From the NCBI GenBank assembly GCA_019233755.1, contig JAFAMD010000025.1, forward strand, positions 62,001 to 126,000: 64,000 bases of DNA. Direction: 5' to 3'. The notes beneath the pieces were generated by a model. The model made no database searches. It was not told the origin of the DNA and was given only the letters and a program-made list of their open reading frames with translations. Position numbers and translations under genes: made by a program. This DNA is from Acidobacteriaceae bacterium. Lineage in GTDB: Bacteria > Acidobacteriota > Terriglobia > Bryobacterales > Bryobacteraceae. Shown here in pieces: positions 36,955-47,581 of this stretch; within the stretch, counting starts at the first letter, position 1, and every line of letters begins with the position of its first letter.

Positions 36955-37377
36955 ATGAGGAACCGCAGTCCCCTGTTAGTTGCGGCCGGTATCATTCAAC
37001 GCGCCGGACAAGTGCTTGTAGGCCAGCGGCGCCGCAGCGACCGGCACCCGTTTAAGTGGGAGTTTCCCGGCGGGAAGGTTGAGCACGGAGAATCGCCGCA
37101 GCAGGCGCTCGTACGCGAGCTGCGAGAGGAGTTGCAGATTGATGCGCGCATCGGCAGTGAACTCGCGCGTTATGAGCACGACTACCCCGGCGGCAGCCGT
37201 GTGCATCTGCTCTTCTTTGCCGTAACCGAATTCACCGGTGATCCGAGCCCGCGTGTCTTCGAACAGATCTGTTGGGTGGACCTGCATTCGCTCACCGGAT
37301 TGGATTTTCTTGAAGGCGATATCGATTTTGTAAGAAGGTTGGCGCGCGGCGATTTTGCTTCCCGCCTCGAAGCCTGA
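36955..37377 (+). CDS. MutT-like NUDIX hydrolase (8-oxo-dGTP diphosphatase type)
   Basis: A 140-residue NUDIX enzyme, probably cleaning the nucleotide pool. The NUDIX box is GGKVEHGESPQQALVRELRE followed by EL (about residues 39-60, matching Gx5Ex7REUxEE). The first strand AAGIIQRAGQVLVGQRRRS (about 11-29) and FPGGKVE fit MutT. Length is normal. The only oddity is the hairpin just upstream of its start. The neighbouring protein on the opposite strand ends 16 bases away. Confidence 0.93.
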   Translation: MRNRSPLLVAAGIIQRAGQVLVGQRRRSDRHPFKWEFPGGKVEHGESPQQALVRELREELQIDARIGSELARYEHDYPGGSRVHLLFFAVTEFTGDPSPRVFEQICWVDLHSLTGLDFLEGDIDFVRRLARGDFASRLEA

Positions 37378-37393
37378 CCCGGAGCCGCCCGAA

Positions 37394-37705
37394 CTATTCA
37401 AAATCGAAGGCGCGCTTAGGCGGCTCGCCCGACTTATCTTCCTTCGCCTGCTTCAGCAGCTCCTCAAACTTCTTTTCGCGGACCTTCCCGCTGCTCAAAT
37501 GCGAGGCAAAACTCTTTTCGAAAATATCGTTGCGACGCTCGGCATCGCCCTTCAGTTGCTGAACAGCGGCGTGCAGATCCTCGATAGCCGGCTTCTTCTC
37601 CGGCTCGCGGTGCTGGATAACTATTTGCAACTCGGCGTCGATCTGCAACGTGGAGCCGCAGCACGGACATAGAACGTCGAACAACTCGCTTTTTGACTGC
37701 GCCAT
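37394..37705 (-). CDS. small protein with N-terminal zinc-ribbon-like CxCC motif
   Basis: A 103-residue soluble protein from ATG 37705. It starts with DVLCPCCGSTLQIDAE (about residues 10-25), a Cys pair typical of half a zinc ribbon, followed by a charged helical region with Lys/Glu repeats (EEPEKKPAIEDL and SSGKVREKKFEELLKQAKED). The C-terminus is PPKRAFDFE. Longer in-frame starts (37771, 37735) would overlap the divergent DedA promoter. I do not recognise a named family. Its divergent pairing with DedA is the only context. Confidence 0.62.
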   Translation of the reverse strand: MAQSKSELFDVLCPCCGSTLQIDAELQIVIQHREPEKKPAIEDLHAAVQQLKGDAERRNDIFEKSFASHLSSGKVREKKFEELLKQAKEDKSGEPPKRAFDFE

Positions 37706-37769
37706 AACGGAATCGTAGCGCACAGCGGTCATAGGCAAGACGCCTGTTATCCTTCGACTACCCGACGGC

Positions 37770-38372
37770 ATGCAAGCGCTGTACTCCTGGATCGCTCATT
37801 ATGGCTACGCGGCGCTCTTCGCCCTGCTGATGTTGGGCATTCTCGGACTTCCCGTTCCCGACGAAACTCTGCTTTTCTTTTGCGGGTATCTGATCTGGAA
37901 AGGACGTCTGCGGCTCGATTGCACGTTGCTGACAGCCTTCGCTGGCAGCGCCTGCGGCATCACCGCCAGCTACTTTCTAGGAAAAAAATGGGGTCGTCTG
38001 TTGCTGCACCATTATGGGCCTCGCTTTCACATAACTCCGCAGCGAATCCACCGCGTCTACTACTGGTTCCATCGTATCGGCGCATGGGTGCTGACAGCCG
38101 GCTACTTCATTCCGGGTGTTCGGCACTTCGCGGCTCTGGTGGCCGGCATATCGCACCTGCGATATCCGAAATTCGCGCTGTTTGCATATTTCGGAGCCGC
38201 CATATGGGTGAGCACCTTCCTGACCCTGGGTTATATCGTGGGCGAGCAATGGGAGCAGACATCCGAGATGGTTCATCGGTATTCGCTTATCGGGTGCGGA
38301 ATCGCGCTGGCGGTTGCAACGGCGTGGTGGTGGATTCGCAACAGGCAGCGGGCAGAAACAAAGCATCGGTAA
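37770..38372 (+). CDS. DedA family membrane protein
   Basis: A 200-residue inner-membrane protein of the DedA/SNARE-associated family, proposed to be phospholipid scramblases. Segments: about residues 9-30, 35-55 (PVPDETLLFFCGYLIW, with the acidic DE pair of the family), 58-75, the re-entrant loop region (about 105-130, with AGYFIPGVRHFAALVAGI, containing the conserved FxPGxR) and 140-190. The DE and the Arg of PGVRH are the key residues. Length is normal. It is divergent from the small CxCC protein. Confidence 0.92.
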   Translation: MQALYSWIAHYGYAALFALLMLGILGLPVPDETLLFFCGYLIWKGRLRLDCTLLTAFAGSACGITASYFLGKKWGRLLLHHYGPRFHITPQRIHRVYYWFHRIGAWVLTAGYFIPGVRHFAALVAGISHLRYPKFALFAYFGAAIWVSTFLTLGYIVGEQWEQTSEMVHRYSLIGCGIALAVATAWWWIRNRQRAETKHR

Positions 38373-38401
38373 ATGTTCCGGGCCGCCAATACTGATTTGC
38401 T

Positions 38402-40432
38402 ATGTTCGGAGCAATGCGAAGTGTGAGCGTTCTGGTAGCTGCGTTTCTGAGCTTTTCTTTGCTTGCTTCTGCGCAAAGCGGGACGTCCGCCAGCGGAGTG
38501 GATTTGAAAGCAATGGACCGCAGCGTGGATCCATGCCAAGACTTTTACCAATACGCGTGCGGAAACTGGATGAAGAACAACCCGGTTCCGCCTCAGTATT
38601 CCCGCTGGGGCCGCTTCAACGAACTCAGCGACCGGAACGAACAAACTCTGCGCCAGATTCTCGATGATGCGGAGAAGCATCAGGATCGGTCTTCCATCGA
38701 CCACAAGATCGGCAGCTTCTATCAGGCCTGCATGAATGAATCGGAGATTGACAAAGCGGGTGACAGCCCGATTCGGCCCGGAATCGAACGCATTGAAGGC
38801 TTGAAAGACAAGGCAGAACTTGCCGTCGTGGTGGCCTGGCTGCACGATCAGGGTGTCAGCGTATTCTTCCGCTTCGGACCGGAAGCCAATCCGGACAACG
38901 CGCGCATGACGATTGCAGATACGGATCAGGGCGGTCTTGGCCTGCCGGATAAGAGCTACTATTTGAACGCCAAGGACGAGCAGATCCGGCAAAAGTATGT
39001 AGAGCACATCTCCAGCATTCTGCAACTTGTCGGCGAACCCGCTGCTGATGCGGACCGGAATGCAAAGGCCGTAATGGCGATCGAAACGGCGCTTGCCAAG
39101 GTGTCGTTGGATCGCGTGGCACGGCGCGACCCGAACCTGATGCATCATCCGATGACCGTCAGCGAGCTTGAAGCGCTTATTCCGCAGTTCCGTTTCGATA
39201 AGTATTTTGCTGGGCGAAAATCGCCGGCCTTTGAAAGCCTGAATGTCTCAGTGCCGGACTTCTTTAAAGGCCTGAACAGTACGCTGGAATTGACCAGCCT
39301 CGACGATCTCAAGAGTTACCTGCTATGGCACTATGTATCGGCATACGCGCCCGAGCTGAGCAAGGCGTTTGTGGATGCCAACTTTGATTTCTACGATAAG
39401 ACGCTGGCCGGCACACAGGAACTGCAACCGCGCTGGAAGCGCTGCGTGCAGCTCACAGACCGCAGCCTGGGCGACGCGCTGGGGCAGAAGTATGTCGAGC
39501 GCTCCTTTGCCGGTCAGTCGAAGGAGAAGACGCAGCAACTGGTAAAGATCATCGAAGGAGAGATGGAGACCGACATCAAATCGCTTGCCTGGATGAGCGA
39601 GGCGACTAAGGAGCAGGCTCTGGTCAAGCTCAAAGGTGTCACAAACAAAATCGGCTATCCGGAAAACTGGAAAAGCTACGCCGGGGTGACCATCTCAGAC
39701 AACAATCTGGTGGAGGACGTGCGCAGCGCGCGGCAATACGAGATCCAGCGCGATATCGGCAAGATTGGCAAGCCGGTGGACCGGTTGGAATTTCATATGA
39801 CGCCGCCGACCGTGAACGCTTACTACAGCCCCTCTGAGAACAACATCAATTTTCCGGCCGGCATTCTGCAGCCTCCCTTCTATAAGAACACCGCGGACAT
39901 GGCCGTAAACCTCGGCGGCATTGGGGCCGTAATCGGCCATGAGCTTACGCACGGCTTCGACGATCAGGGCCGCCGTTACGACGCCGATGGCAACTTGCGC
40001 GATTGGTGGCAGAAGCAGGATGCGGAAGAGTTCAAGAAGCGGGCGGATTGCCTGGTAAACGAGTACTCGAACTTCAGCCCCGTCGAAGGCGCAAATTTAA
40101 ATGGTCGGCTGACGCTCGGAGAAAACGGCGCGGACAACGCCGGCATCCGGCTGGCCTATATGGCGCTCCTCGGAGCAATAGAGGATGGGAGCGTCGACAA
40201 GAACAAGATCGACGGCTTTACGCCGGAGCAGCGGTTTTTCCTTGGATATGCGCAGATCTGGTGTGAGAATCAGCGGCCGGAAGCGCTTCGGCAGCAGGTT
40301 CGCACAAATCCTCACTCTCCCGGCGAGTTCCGCGTCATTGGCGTTCTCCAGAACACCCCGGAGTTCGCTAATGCGTTCGGTTGTCATGCAGGGCAGCCCA
40401 TGGTGGCTGCGAACGGTTGCCGTGTCTGGTAA
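38402..40432 (+). CDS. M13 family metallopeptidase (neprilysin/PepO-like), copy 1
   Basis: Secreted zinc peptidase of 676 residues. Signal peptide to about residue 24 (ending SLLASAQS). The M13 N-terminal pattern is DPCQDFYQYACGNW (about 42-55). [18 protein letters not shown] (about 475-492) precedes the zinc motif [14 protein letters not shown] (about 510-523, HExxH), and GENGADNAGI (about 570-579) holds the third ligand. The end GVLQNTPEFANAFGC and CRVW is the family C-terminus. It is followed after 44 bases by a second M13 gene of the same length, so the two are a tandem duplication with diverged sequence. Confidence 0.95.
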   Translation: MFGAMRSVSVLVAAFLSFSLLASAQSGTSASGVDLKAMDRSVDPCQDFYQYACGNWMKNNPVPPQYSRWGRFNELSDRNEQTLRQILDDAEKHQDRSSIDHKIGSFYQACMNESEIDKAGDSPIRPGIERIEGLKDKAELAVVVAWLHDQGVSVFFRFGPEANPDNARMTIADTDQGGLGLPDKSYYLNAKDEQIRQKYVEHISSILQLVGEPAADADRNAKAVMAIETALAKVSLDRVARRDPNLMHHPMTVSELEALIPQFRFDKYFAGRKSPAFESLNVSVPDFFKGLNSTLELTSLDDLKSYLLWHYVSAYAPELSKAFVDANFDFYDKTLAGTQELQPRWKRCVQLTDRSLGDALGQKYVERSFAGQSKEKTQQLVKIIEGEMETDIKSLAWMSEATKEQALVKLKGVTNKIGYPENWKSYAGVTISDNNLVEDVRSARQYEIQRDIGKIGKPVDRLEFHMTPPTVNAYYSPSENNINFPAGILQPPFYKNTADMAVNLGGIGAVIGHELTHGFDDQGRRYDADGNLRDWWQKQDAEEFKKRADCLVNEYSNFSPVEGANLNGRLTLGENGADNAGIRLAYMALLGAIEDGSVDKNKIDGFTPEQRFFLGYAQIWCENQRPEALRQQVRTNPHSPGEFRVIGVLQNTPEFANAFGCHAGQPMVAANGCRVW

Positions 40433-40445
40433 GCGGCGCCCCTCG

Positions 40446-40475
40446 CTCCCAGTAAGAGCCTGACTACACTGGGAG
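40446..40475 (+). repeat. hairpin in front of the second M13 gene
   Basis: CTCCCAGT (40446-40453) pairs with ACTGGGAG (40468-40475) around a 14-base loop. It lies between the two M13 genes and ends one base before the GTG start of copy 2, so it hides the GGGAG that would be the closest ribosome site. It could lower translation of copy 2 or act as a weak terminator of copy 1. Confidence 0.5.
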
Positions 40476-40476
40476 T

Positions 40477-42525
40477 GTGACACTTCGGGCTTTGGCATTT
40501 AACGCGCTTTGCTGTGCTTTTCTGGCGGTGGCCGCGGCGGGGCAAACGCTCGCGCCCTCCACATCGGCAAGTGGAGTAGACCTGCAGGCGATCGATAAAG
40601 CCGCGAATCCCTGCGGCGATTTCTATCAATTCGCCTGTGGAACCTGGATAAAAACCCATCCGATTCCGCCCGACGAAAGCACCTGGGGCACTTTCGATTT
40701 GCTGATTCAGCGAAACCAGGAGACCCTGCGCGACATTCTGCAGGATGCCGAGCAGCATCAGAACCGCTCCGCTAACGATCAGAAGGTCGGGGGGTTCTAC
40801 CACTCCTGCATGGACGAGACGGAGATCGCGAAGGGCGGCACCGCTCCTCTCCAGCCCGAGCTCGCTCGCATTTCGCATGTCAGTACTCCGCAGGAACTGC
40901 TCGATGAAATCGCCCGGCTTCAGAGCTTCGGCATCGATGTCTTCTTCTCGTTCTCGCCGGAGCCGGACCCCAAAGATGCCCGGATGGAAATCGCCGCGCT
41001 GGACCAGGGCGGTCTCGGTTTACCCGAACGCGATTACTACTTCCGTACCGATGAAAAGTCAGAGGAGATCCGGCGGAAGTACGTCGCGCATATCGAAAAG
41101 ATGTTTGAGTTGATGGGTGTGCCGGCAGCCGAAGCGGCGAAGAAGGCGTCTACGGTGATGTCGATTGAAACCGATCTCGCCAGAAATTCGCTCGACGTCA
41201 CTACGCGGCGTGATCCGCAGCGGCTGGTGCACGAAGTTCCGACAAGCGAGCTCACGCAGCTTACTCCCGGTTTCAGCTTCACGGCTTTCTTCACTCGGGT
41301 TGAGGCTCCGGCATTTTCAAAGTTGAATGTGGCAGTTCCGGATTTCTTTAAGGGGCTGAATGTGCTCCTCGAGCACCAAACCATGAACGGCCTCAAGGAC
41401 TATCTCACCTGGCATTGGGTCAGCGAGAGTGCGGCGCTGCTGCCGAAGGCGTTCGACCAGGCAAACTTCGATTTCTACGGCCGCGTGCTAACGGGAGCGC
41501 AGCAGCAGAGGCCCCGATGGAAACGTTGCGTGAACGCCACGGACCGGCAGCTTGGAGAAGCGCTCGGACGCGCATACGCGGAGAAGACGTTCGGCGAGCA
41601 GGGCAAACAGCGGACCCTCGCAATGGTGCGCCAGATCGAACAGGAGATGGGCAAAGATATCGAATCGCTGAGTTGGATGACACCGGAAACCAAACAACAG
41701 GCGCTCATCAAACTGCGTGCGGTTGCGAATAAGATCGGCTACCCCGACAAGTGGCGGGATTACTCCTCTGTCGAGATTCGCGACAACGATTACTTTGGGA
41801 ACACCTACCGCGCTCAACAGTTCGAGGTGAAGCGCCAGATCAACAAAATCGGCAAGCCGGTCGACAAAGCCGAGTGGGAAATGACGCCGCCGACCGTAAA
41901 CGCCTACTACGAGCCAACCGAGAACAACATCAACTTCCCGGCCGGAATTCTGCAGCCGCCGTTTTATTCCAATAAAGCGGATGATTCTGTGAACTACGGC
42001 GCCGTGGGCGTGGTCATCGGCCACGAGTTAACGCATGGGTTCGACGATCAAGGACGCCAGTATGATGCCGACGGCAACCTCAAAGACTGGTGGCAGAAGA
42101 GCGACGGAGAGCGATTCAAGCAACTGGCGGATTGCTTTGTGAAGGAGTACAACGGGTTCAGCCCAGTACCTGATGTGCACCTGAAGGGCGAGTTGACGCT
42201 CGGTGAAAACACCGCCGACAATGGCGGTATTCGCCTCGCATACCAGGCTCTGTTGGACGACCTCGCAACCAAAGGCGAGCCGCTTTCATCGAAACAGGAC
42301 AGCTACACGCAACCGCAGCAGTTCTTCCTGGGCTACGCGCAGCTCTGGTGTGAGAACGTCAGGCCGGAAATGGCACGAATGATGGCCCAGACGGACCCGC
42401 ATTCGCCAGGTAAGTTCCGGGTAATCGGCGTCCTGCAGAACATGCCGCAGTTCAGTGAAGCGTTCGGCTGCAAGCCTGGCGATGCGATGTATGTCGCACC
42501 CGGCAGGGGTTGCCGCGTCTGGTGA
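40477..42525 (+). CDS. M13 family metallopeptidase, copy 2
   Basis: Second neprilysin-like peptidase, 682 residues. Signal peptide [20 protein letters not shown] is plausible with the GTG at 40477. Conserved parts mirror copy 1: [46 protein letters not shown] (about 514-527) and [10 protein letters not shown], with CRVW at the end. The catalytic residues are intact. The TTG at 40492 is an alternative start and would leave a shorter but still hydrophobic signal. It is followed closely by the M3 peptidase gene, so three peptidases form one cluster. Confidence 0.94.
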   Translation: MTLRALAFNALCCAFLAVAAAGQTLAPSTSASGVDLQAIDKAANPCGDFYQFACGTWIKTHPIPPDESTWGTFDLLIQRNQETLRDILQDAEQHQNRSANDQKVGGFYHSCMDETEIAKGGTAPLQPELARISHVSTPQELLDEIARLQSFGIDVFFSFSPEPDPKDARMEIAALDQGGLGLPERDYYFRTDEKSEEIRRKYVAHIEKMFELMGVPAAEAAKKASTVMSIETDLARNSLDVTTRRDPQRLVHEVPTSELTQLTPGFSFTAFFTRVEAPAFSKLNVAVPDFFKGLNVLLEHQTMNGLKDYLTWHWVSESAALLPKAFDQANFDFYGRVLTGAQQQRPRWKRCVNATDRQLGEALGRAYAEKTFGEQGKQRTLAMVRQIEQEMGKDIESLSWMTPETKQQALIKLRAVANKIGYPDKWRDYSSVEIRDNDYFGNTYRAQQFEVKRQINKIGKPVDKAEWEMTPPTVNAYYEPTENNINFPAGILQPPFYSNKADDSVNYGAVGVVIGHELTHGFDDQGRQYDADGNLKDWWQKSDGERFKQLADCFVKEYNGFSPVPDVHLKGELTLGENTADNGGIRLAYQALLDDLATKGEPLSSKQDSYTQPQQFFLGYAQLWCENVRPEMARMMAQTDPHSPGKFRVIGVLQNMPQFSEAFGCKPGDAMYVAPGRGCRVW

Positions 42526-42538
42526 GCCGAGCAAAAAT

Positions 42539-44581
42539 ATGAGCAACGAGTTAAAAGACAATCCGCTTCTGGTGGAGCGGATGCCGATTCGGTTTGATGC
42601 AGTGAAGGCGGAGGACGTAGAGCCAGCCATTCACCTGCTGCTTGAACAGATGAAGAGCCGTCTGACGGACCTGGGCAAGCCGGAAATTCCACGAACCTAC
42701 GACAACATTTTGATCGGCCTGGACAAAATGACCGAGCCGCTGGACTTTGCCATGTCGGTCGTGCGGCATCTCGAATCGGTAGCGACCACGCCGGAACTGC
42801 GCGCTGCATATAACGCCGTGCAGGGACCCGTCAGCCTTTTTTACACCTCGATTCCGCTCGACCCGAATCTTTGGGCCGCCGTCAAGGCAATCGAGGAGGG
42901 CGGGGAAGCCGAACAGCGGGCCCCGGTCTACCGGCGCTTCCTCAAGAAAACCGTGACGGGGTTTCGCCGCGCGGGCGCCGACCTCGATGCGGAAGGGAAG
43001 AAGAAGCTGGAGCAGCTCGACGTAGCGCTGACCAAGGCAACAACGAAATTCGCGGAGAACGTTCTCGATGCAACAAACGCCTTTGAGCTGCTGATCACCG
43101 ACGAGGCCAAACTCGCGGGTCTTCCGGACTCCGCGCGCCTGGCTGCACGCGAAAGCGCGAAATCCAAGGGCAAGGACGGCTGGCGCCTGACCTTGCAGGC
43201 GCCCAGTTACGTCGCCGCGATGACGTATCTGGACGATCGCGCTATTCGCCGGCAGCTTTGGGAGGCGTCCAACCGGCGTGCCAGCTCCGGCGATTATGAT
43301 AACCGCGGGCTGGTTCTGGAAATTTTGCGGCTGCGAAAGGAAAAGGCGCAGTTGCTGGGCTATCGGGATTTCGCGGACCTTGTGCTCGAAGAGCGTATGG
43401 CCCACAAGGGCGAGCAGGCTCAAGTATTCCTTGACGATCTCCGCGCGAAAACCGAGCCATTCTTCTCAAAGGAGAACGGCAGCCTGGCAGAGTTCGGCAG
43501 GAAGCTGGGCTGTGACGCGATTGAGCCCTGGGATGTCGGCTATATCGCCGAAAAGCAGCGACAGGCGCTATATGAGTTCGATGAAGAGGAATTGCGGCCG
43601 TATTTCGAACTGAATCGGGTCGTCGGGGGCATGTTCAATATTTTCAGCCGCATCCTCGGAATCAAGGTCGTGGAAGAGCTTGGCGTTCCAGGCTGGGATC
43701 CGGCAGTCAAGTACTATCGCGTCGAGGATTCCGCATCCGGCGAACTGCTCGGCGGTTTCTATACAGACTGGTTCCCGCGCGAAAACAAACGAGGCGGGGC
43801 ATGGATGGACTCCCTCGTCACCGGCAGCCCGGACGAGAAACTGCCCCATGTGGGGCTGATCTGCGGCAATCTGACGCCTCCCGTGGGCGACAGGCCGTCC
43901 CTGCTGACCCATCGCGAGGTAGAAACCATCTTCCACGAGTTCGGCCACCTGCTGCACCACGTGCTTAGCCGCGTGCCGGTCCGCACCCTCTCAGGAACAA
44001 ATGTCGCCTGGGATTGGGTGGAGCTTCCGTCTCAAATCATGGAGAACTGGTGCATGGAGCGCGAAGCACTCGACCTTTTCGCGCGCCATTATCAGACGGG
44101 CGAGCCACTGCCCGAGGAACTGTTTCAAAAGATGCGGCGTGCACGGACCTTCCGTGCCGCGAACGCGCAGATGCGGCAGCTCGGCTTCGGCACCGCCGAT
44201 TTGAAGCTGCATCGCGAATATGACCCCGAGCGCGATGGCGACGTAATGTTTTACGCGCGCAACATCCTGGCGCAATTCTCACCGGCCCCGCTACCGCCCG
44301 ACTACGGTATGATCGCTAGCTTCACACATTTGTTCGCAAGCCCTGTAGCATATGGCGCCGGATACTACTCTTATAAATGGGCGGAGGTACTCGACGCCGA
44401 TGCGTTTACGCGCTTCCGGCGAGAGGGAATCTTTAATCCCGCGACGGGCGGAGCGTACCGACAGCGTATCCTGGAGCGCGGAGACAGCGAAGATCCCGTC
44501 GAGCTTTACCGCAGCTTCATGGGGCGCGATCCGGATGCAAATGCATTGCTGGAGCGCCTCGGATTGGTGCAGGCGGCATAG
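42539..44581 (+). CDS. M3 family oligopeptidase (OpdA/PrlC-like)
   Basis: Cytosolic zinc oligopeptidase of about 680 residues from ATG 42539. The zinc motif is [13 protein letters not shown] (HEFGH at about residues 466-470). The third ligand Glu lies in the [14 protein letters not shown] segment (about 500-513), as in M3 enzymes. No signal peptide is seen, which contrasts with the two secreted M13 enzymes just upstream. The start is 13 bases after the copy 2 stop. An in-frame start at 42455 would lie inside that gene and was rejected. It degrades short peptides, plausibly those made by the M13 enzymes. Confidence 0.94.
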   Translation: MSNELKDNPLLVERMPIRFDAVKAEDVEPAIHLLLEQMKSRLTDLGKPEIPRTYDNILIGLDKMTEPLDFAMSVVRHLESVATTPELRAAYNAVQGPVSLFYTSIPLDPNLWAAVKAIEEGGEAEQRAPVYRRFLKKTVTGFRRAGADLDAEGKKKLEQLDVALTKATTKFAENVLDATNAFELLITDEAKLAGLPDSARLAARESAKSKGKDGWRLTLQAPSYVAAMTYLDDRAIRRQLWEASNRRASSGDYDNRGLVLEILRLRKEKAQLLGYRDFADLVLEERMAHKGEQAQVFLDDLRAKTEPFFSKENGSLAEFGRKLGCDAIEPWDVGYIAEKQRQALYEFDEEELRPYFELNRVVGGMFNIFSRILGIKVVEELGVPGWDPAVKYYRVEDSASGELLGGFYTDWFPRENKRGGAWMDSLVTGSPDEKLPHVGLICGNLTPPVGDRPSLLTHREVETIFHEFGHLLHHVLSRVPVRTLSGTNVAWDWVELPSQIMENWCMEREALDLFARHYQTGEPLPEELFQKMRRARTFRAANAQMRQLGFGTADLKLHREYDPERDGDVMFYARNILAQFSPAPLPPDYGMIASFTHLFASPVAYGAGYYSYKWAEVLDADAFTRFRREGIFNPATGGAYRQRILERGDSEDPVELYRSFMGRDPDANALLERLGLVQAA

Positions 44582-44607
44582 GACCAGCCTGCGCTGCGGG
44601 CGTAGGG

Positions 44608-45411
44608 ATGGATCCAACATCAAAGTCACTGGACACGCAACTGGCGGAAACGATCCGCGAAAGGGATGAGCTGCAGCGCGCTCTCGATAGCTGCCGAGCG
44701 GAGTTGGCTCAGGCCCGGCACGAAAGCGAACAGAGCGCGGCAGCCGCTCAGGCCGCAAATGAGGAACTCCAGCAGTTCGTCTATGCAGCCAGCCACGACC
44801 TGCAGCAGCCCTTGCGTACCATCTCCACCTACACGCAGTTGCTGCAGCGTGAGCTTGGAAAAGACAAGCCGCCCGCCGAGTTTACTTCGTTCATCATCGA
44901 TGCGGCCCACCAGATGAGCCAACTGGTGCGCGATCTGCTGACTTATTCGCGAACGGCAGTTTCTATTCGGCGCACCAACGTCCATCTCAATGTCCCCTTG
45001 CAGTCGGCGCTGTTCAAACTTGCCCAGCCCATTCGCGAAACGAACGCCACTATCGTTGTTCACGAACTGCCCGAGGTACAGGCAGACGAGGCGCAATTGG
45101 CGCAATTGTTCGATTACATCATCTGCAACTCGCTGTTATATCGAGGAACAGAGCCTCCCACGATAGAGGTTTCAGCCGAGGAAGGACCGGATGCATTCAC
45201 CATTGCGGTGCAGGATAACGGCACCGGTATTGAGCCCCGGTTTCATGAGCAGGTCTTCATTCCATTCAAGCGCCTGGTTGGCAAAAGCATACCGGGCAGT
45301 GGATTGGGCCTGTCCTTATGCAGGAAAATCGTTCGGGCACACGGCGGGAACATCTGGGTAGAGAGTGACGGTCAGAACGGTGCGGTGGTGAAGTTCACCA
45401 TTCCGCTGTAA
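44608..45411 (+). CDS. orphan sensor histidine kinase
   Basis: A 267-residue soluble histidine kinase. A short Ala/Glu-rich coiled coil (about residues 10-55) precedes the HisKA region with FVYAASHDLQQPLRTI (phospho-acceptor His in SHD, about residue 60). The ATPase domain has an N-box-like CNSLLYRG (about 170), G1 VQDNGTGIEP (about 205) and G2 GSGLGLSLCRKIV (about 230). There is no membrane segment, PAS or receiver domain, and no response regulator gene beside it, so partner and signal are unknown. The QQPLR form is common in phytochrome-like kinases. Confidence 0.88.
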   Translation: MDPTSKSLDTQLAETIRERDELQRALDSCRAELAQARHESEQSAAAAQAANEELQQFVYAASHDLQQPLRTISTYTQLLQRELGKDKPPAEFTSFIIDAAHQMSQLVRDLLTYSRTAVSIRRTNVHLNVPLQSALFKLAQPIRETNATIVVHELPEVQADEAQLAQLFDYIICNSLLYRGTEPPTIEVSAEEGPDAFTIAVQDNGTGIEPRFHEQVFIPFKRLVGKSIPGSGLGLSLCRKIVRAHGGNIWVESDGQNGAVVKFTIPL

Positions 45412-45542
45412 AGCGGTGCGGTGCATTGTGGTCAACGGTGGTGCATTTCAGCCACATGATTCTCTAGCTCGAATCAACTAATCTTCTGCTCTACAACAAC
45501 TTAGGGTTTGGCAGCGTGCGTGTTAGTTAAGGTTCGAGCGGC

Positions 45543-47567
45543 ATGTGGCGCAATCTTTTCACGATCTTTATGGCCCTGGTTGTAGCGGTGTTCGGGATAG
45601 TCCCCCCGGTCTCCGCACAATACGGATCGCAAGAATACCCCTACCAACAACCCCCGGCACCATATCCAGCCCCTCAGCCTTACCCGCAATCCCAATACCC
45701 ACAGTATTCTGCTGGCCAGTATCCGCCGCCTCAGGCGCCGTCGAGTGCCGGCGGGCAGGATGCAGCCGCAGATCAGCAGCATGGGGTGTCGCGCCTCAGC
45801 ATTGTCCAGGGCGACGTGAACGTGCGGCGGGGCGATACCGGCGAGTTGGAAGCAGCCATAACGAATGCACCGCTGATGACGCAGGATCATTTGCAGACTT
45901 CATCAGGCTCGAGGGCGGAAGTAGAACTCGACTACGGAAATGTCGTCCGGCTGGCGCCTGAGACGGACTTAGGTTTCGCCGCCGTGGAGTCCCAGCGTTT
46001 TCAATTGCAACTCGGAACCGGGACCGTTATCTATCGAGTCTTGCGGCGCTCCGATGCACAGGTCGAAATCGACACACCGAGTGTAGGAGTGCGGCCGCTG
46101 AGCGAAGGGGCATTTCGAATCTCCGTGTTGCCTGACGGCACCACCCAGGTGACGGTACGGTCCGGGCAGGCTCAGCTCTTCAGTCCGAGTGGCACGCAGA
46201 ACCTCGCGGCGGGACAAACGATGCTCATTCGGGGGAACCCGGCAAGTCCGGAATTTCAAACCGGCTACGAAATCTCACGGGATCAGTTTGACGACTGGTC
46301 GGCCGGGCGCGACCAGGAGTTGCTGCAATCCCAAAGCTATCGGTACGTTAACCCGAACATCTACGGCGCGGAAGATTTGGACCGGTACGGCAACTGGGTG
46401 CCATCGCAATATGGGCAGGTATGGCAGCCGCAGCCGCCCACGCCGGACTGGTCGCCGTATAGCGACGGCGAGTGGGTTTCGGAACCCTATTATGGTTGGA
46501 CCTGGGTGGATTATGCGCCTTGGGGATGGGCGCCCTATCACTACGGCCGCTGGTTCTGGAACGTCGGCCATGGCTGGTGCTGGTGGCCCGGAGGCCTAGG
46601 CGTGTCCGCTTTTTGGAGCCCGGCGCTAGTAGGATTTTTCGGCTGGGGTAGCGGCTTCGGTCTGGGTTTCGCCGGCCTCGGGTGGGTGGCTCTTGCGCCG
46701 TTCGAGGTGTTCCATCCCTGGTGGCGGCACGGTTATGGGGGGTATGGCTGGGGCGGGCGCGGCTATGACATGTTCCGCGGCGCCGATGTAGCCAGGATGT
46801 ACCGCAACACCGCCATTCGCGGTGGCGCGATGACAGCCCCGTATAACGGCTTCGGCGGTCCGCATCAGCACTTCGTTGCCGCCAACCGCGCTCAACTGAA
46901 CAATGCGAGCATCTTCCGCGGGCAGATGCCGGTAACGCCCACGCACGCGAGCTTTCAGTACTCGACGCGACAGGCTTTCTCGAACCCCCGGCTGGCTTCA
47001 TCGGTGAACCGGTCATTCTTTCAGAGTCAGCAGTTCCGCACTGGAGCGTTCAACACGGCGCCGCGCGGTTACGTTAATCGGCCCAACAATTATGCAGCCC
47101 AGACACAGGCACAGACGCGTTCATCGAGCGGCTGGCAACGATTCGGAGATCCGCGGACAAGCACGGGATCGAATAGTGGAGCGATCGGGCACGGCTTCAC
47201 CAGCGGCCCGGAGAGTAGCGGGTGGCACAGCTTCGGCCAGCCCCCGCCAAATGTAGGCGGGATGGGCTTCGCGCCGCGCTCCACGCCTCTGCCGCAGGAG
47301 CATTACAACCGGAGCTATGAGCCGCCCGCCGCAAGACCAGGTTCACCGCGATCGTACGAGAATTACAACCGCGGCGGCTTCGGTGCGCCGCAGCACTTTA
47401 GCGCACCCGCAGCTCCGCATTATTATTCGGCTCCGCATTCGTCCGGCTCCCATTCCAATGCGCCAGCGGTTCATGAGGGTGGTGGTGGCGGTTCGCACGG
47501 CGGTGGAGGTTCGCATAGCGGTGGCGGCGGTGGAGGACATTCGGGCGGCGGCCATCGCGGACGATAA
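45543..47567 (+). CDS. secreted FecR-domain protein with DUF6600-like and Gly-rich parts
   Basis: A 674-residue exported protein. Signal peptide: about residues 1-27. A Pro/Gln/Tyr-rich linker (about 30-75) is followed by a FecR-like domain (about 85-200: GDVNVRRGDTGELE, VELDYGNVVRLAPETDL), then a Trp/Tyr-rich domain (about 260-390: YGNWVPSQYGQVWQP, SDGEWVSEPYYGWTW, HYGRWFWNVGHGW), similar to DUF6600. The last 200 residues are low complexity, ending in Gly/His/Ser repeats (SHGGGGSHSGGGGGGH). It is transcribed alone and has a strong terminator. It is likely a cell-surface or matrix-type protein; no enzyme motif is seen. Confidence 0.82.
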   Translation: MWRNLFTIFMALVVAVFGIVPPVSAQYGSQEYPYQQPPAPYPAPQPYPQSQYPQYSAGQYPPPQAPSSAGGQDAAADQQHGVSRLSIVQGDVNVRRGDTGELEAAITNAPLMTQDHLQTSSGSRAEVELDYGNVVRLAPETDLGFAAVESQRFQLQLGTGTVIYRVLRRSDAQVEIDTPSVGVRPLSEGAFRISVLPDGTTQVTVRSGQAQLFSPSGTQNLAAGQTMLIRGNPASPEFQTGYEISRDQFDDWSAGRDQELLQSQSYRYVNPNIYGAEDLDRYGNWVPSQYGQVWQPQPPTPDWSPYSDGEWVSEPYYGWTWVDYAPWGWAPYHYGRWFWNVGHGWCWWPGGLGVSAFWSPALVGFFGWGSGFGLGFAGLGWVALAPFEVFHPWWRHGYGGYGWGGRGYDMFRGADVARMYRNTAIRGGAMTAPYNGFGGPHQHFVAANRAQLNNASIFRGQMPVTPTHASFQYSTRQAFSNPRLASSVNRSFFQSQQFRTGAFNTAPRGYVNRPNNYAAQTQAQTRSSSGWQRFGDPRTSTGSNSGAIGHGFTSGPESSGWHSFGQPPPNVGGMGFAPRSTPLPQEHYNRSYEPPAARPGSPRSYENYNRGGFGAPQHFSAPAAPHYYSAPHSSGSHSNAPAVHEGGGGGSHGGGGSHSGGGGGGHSGGGHRGR

Positions 47568-47581
47568 AAGTTTTTCCCTCA

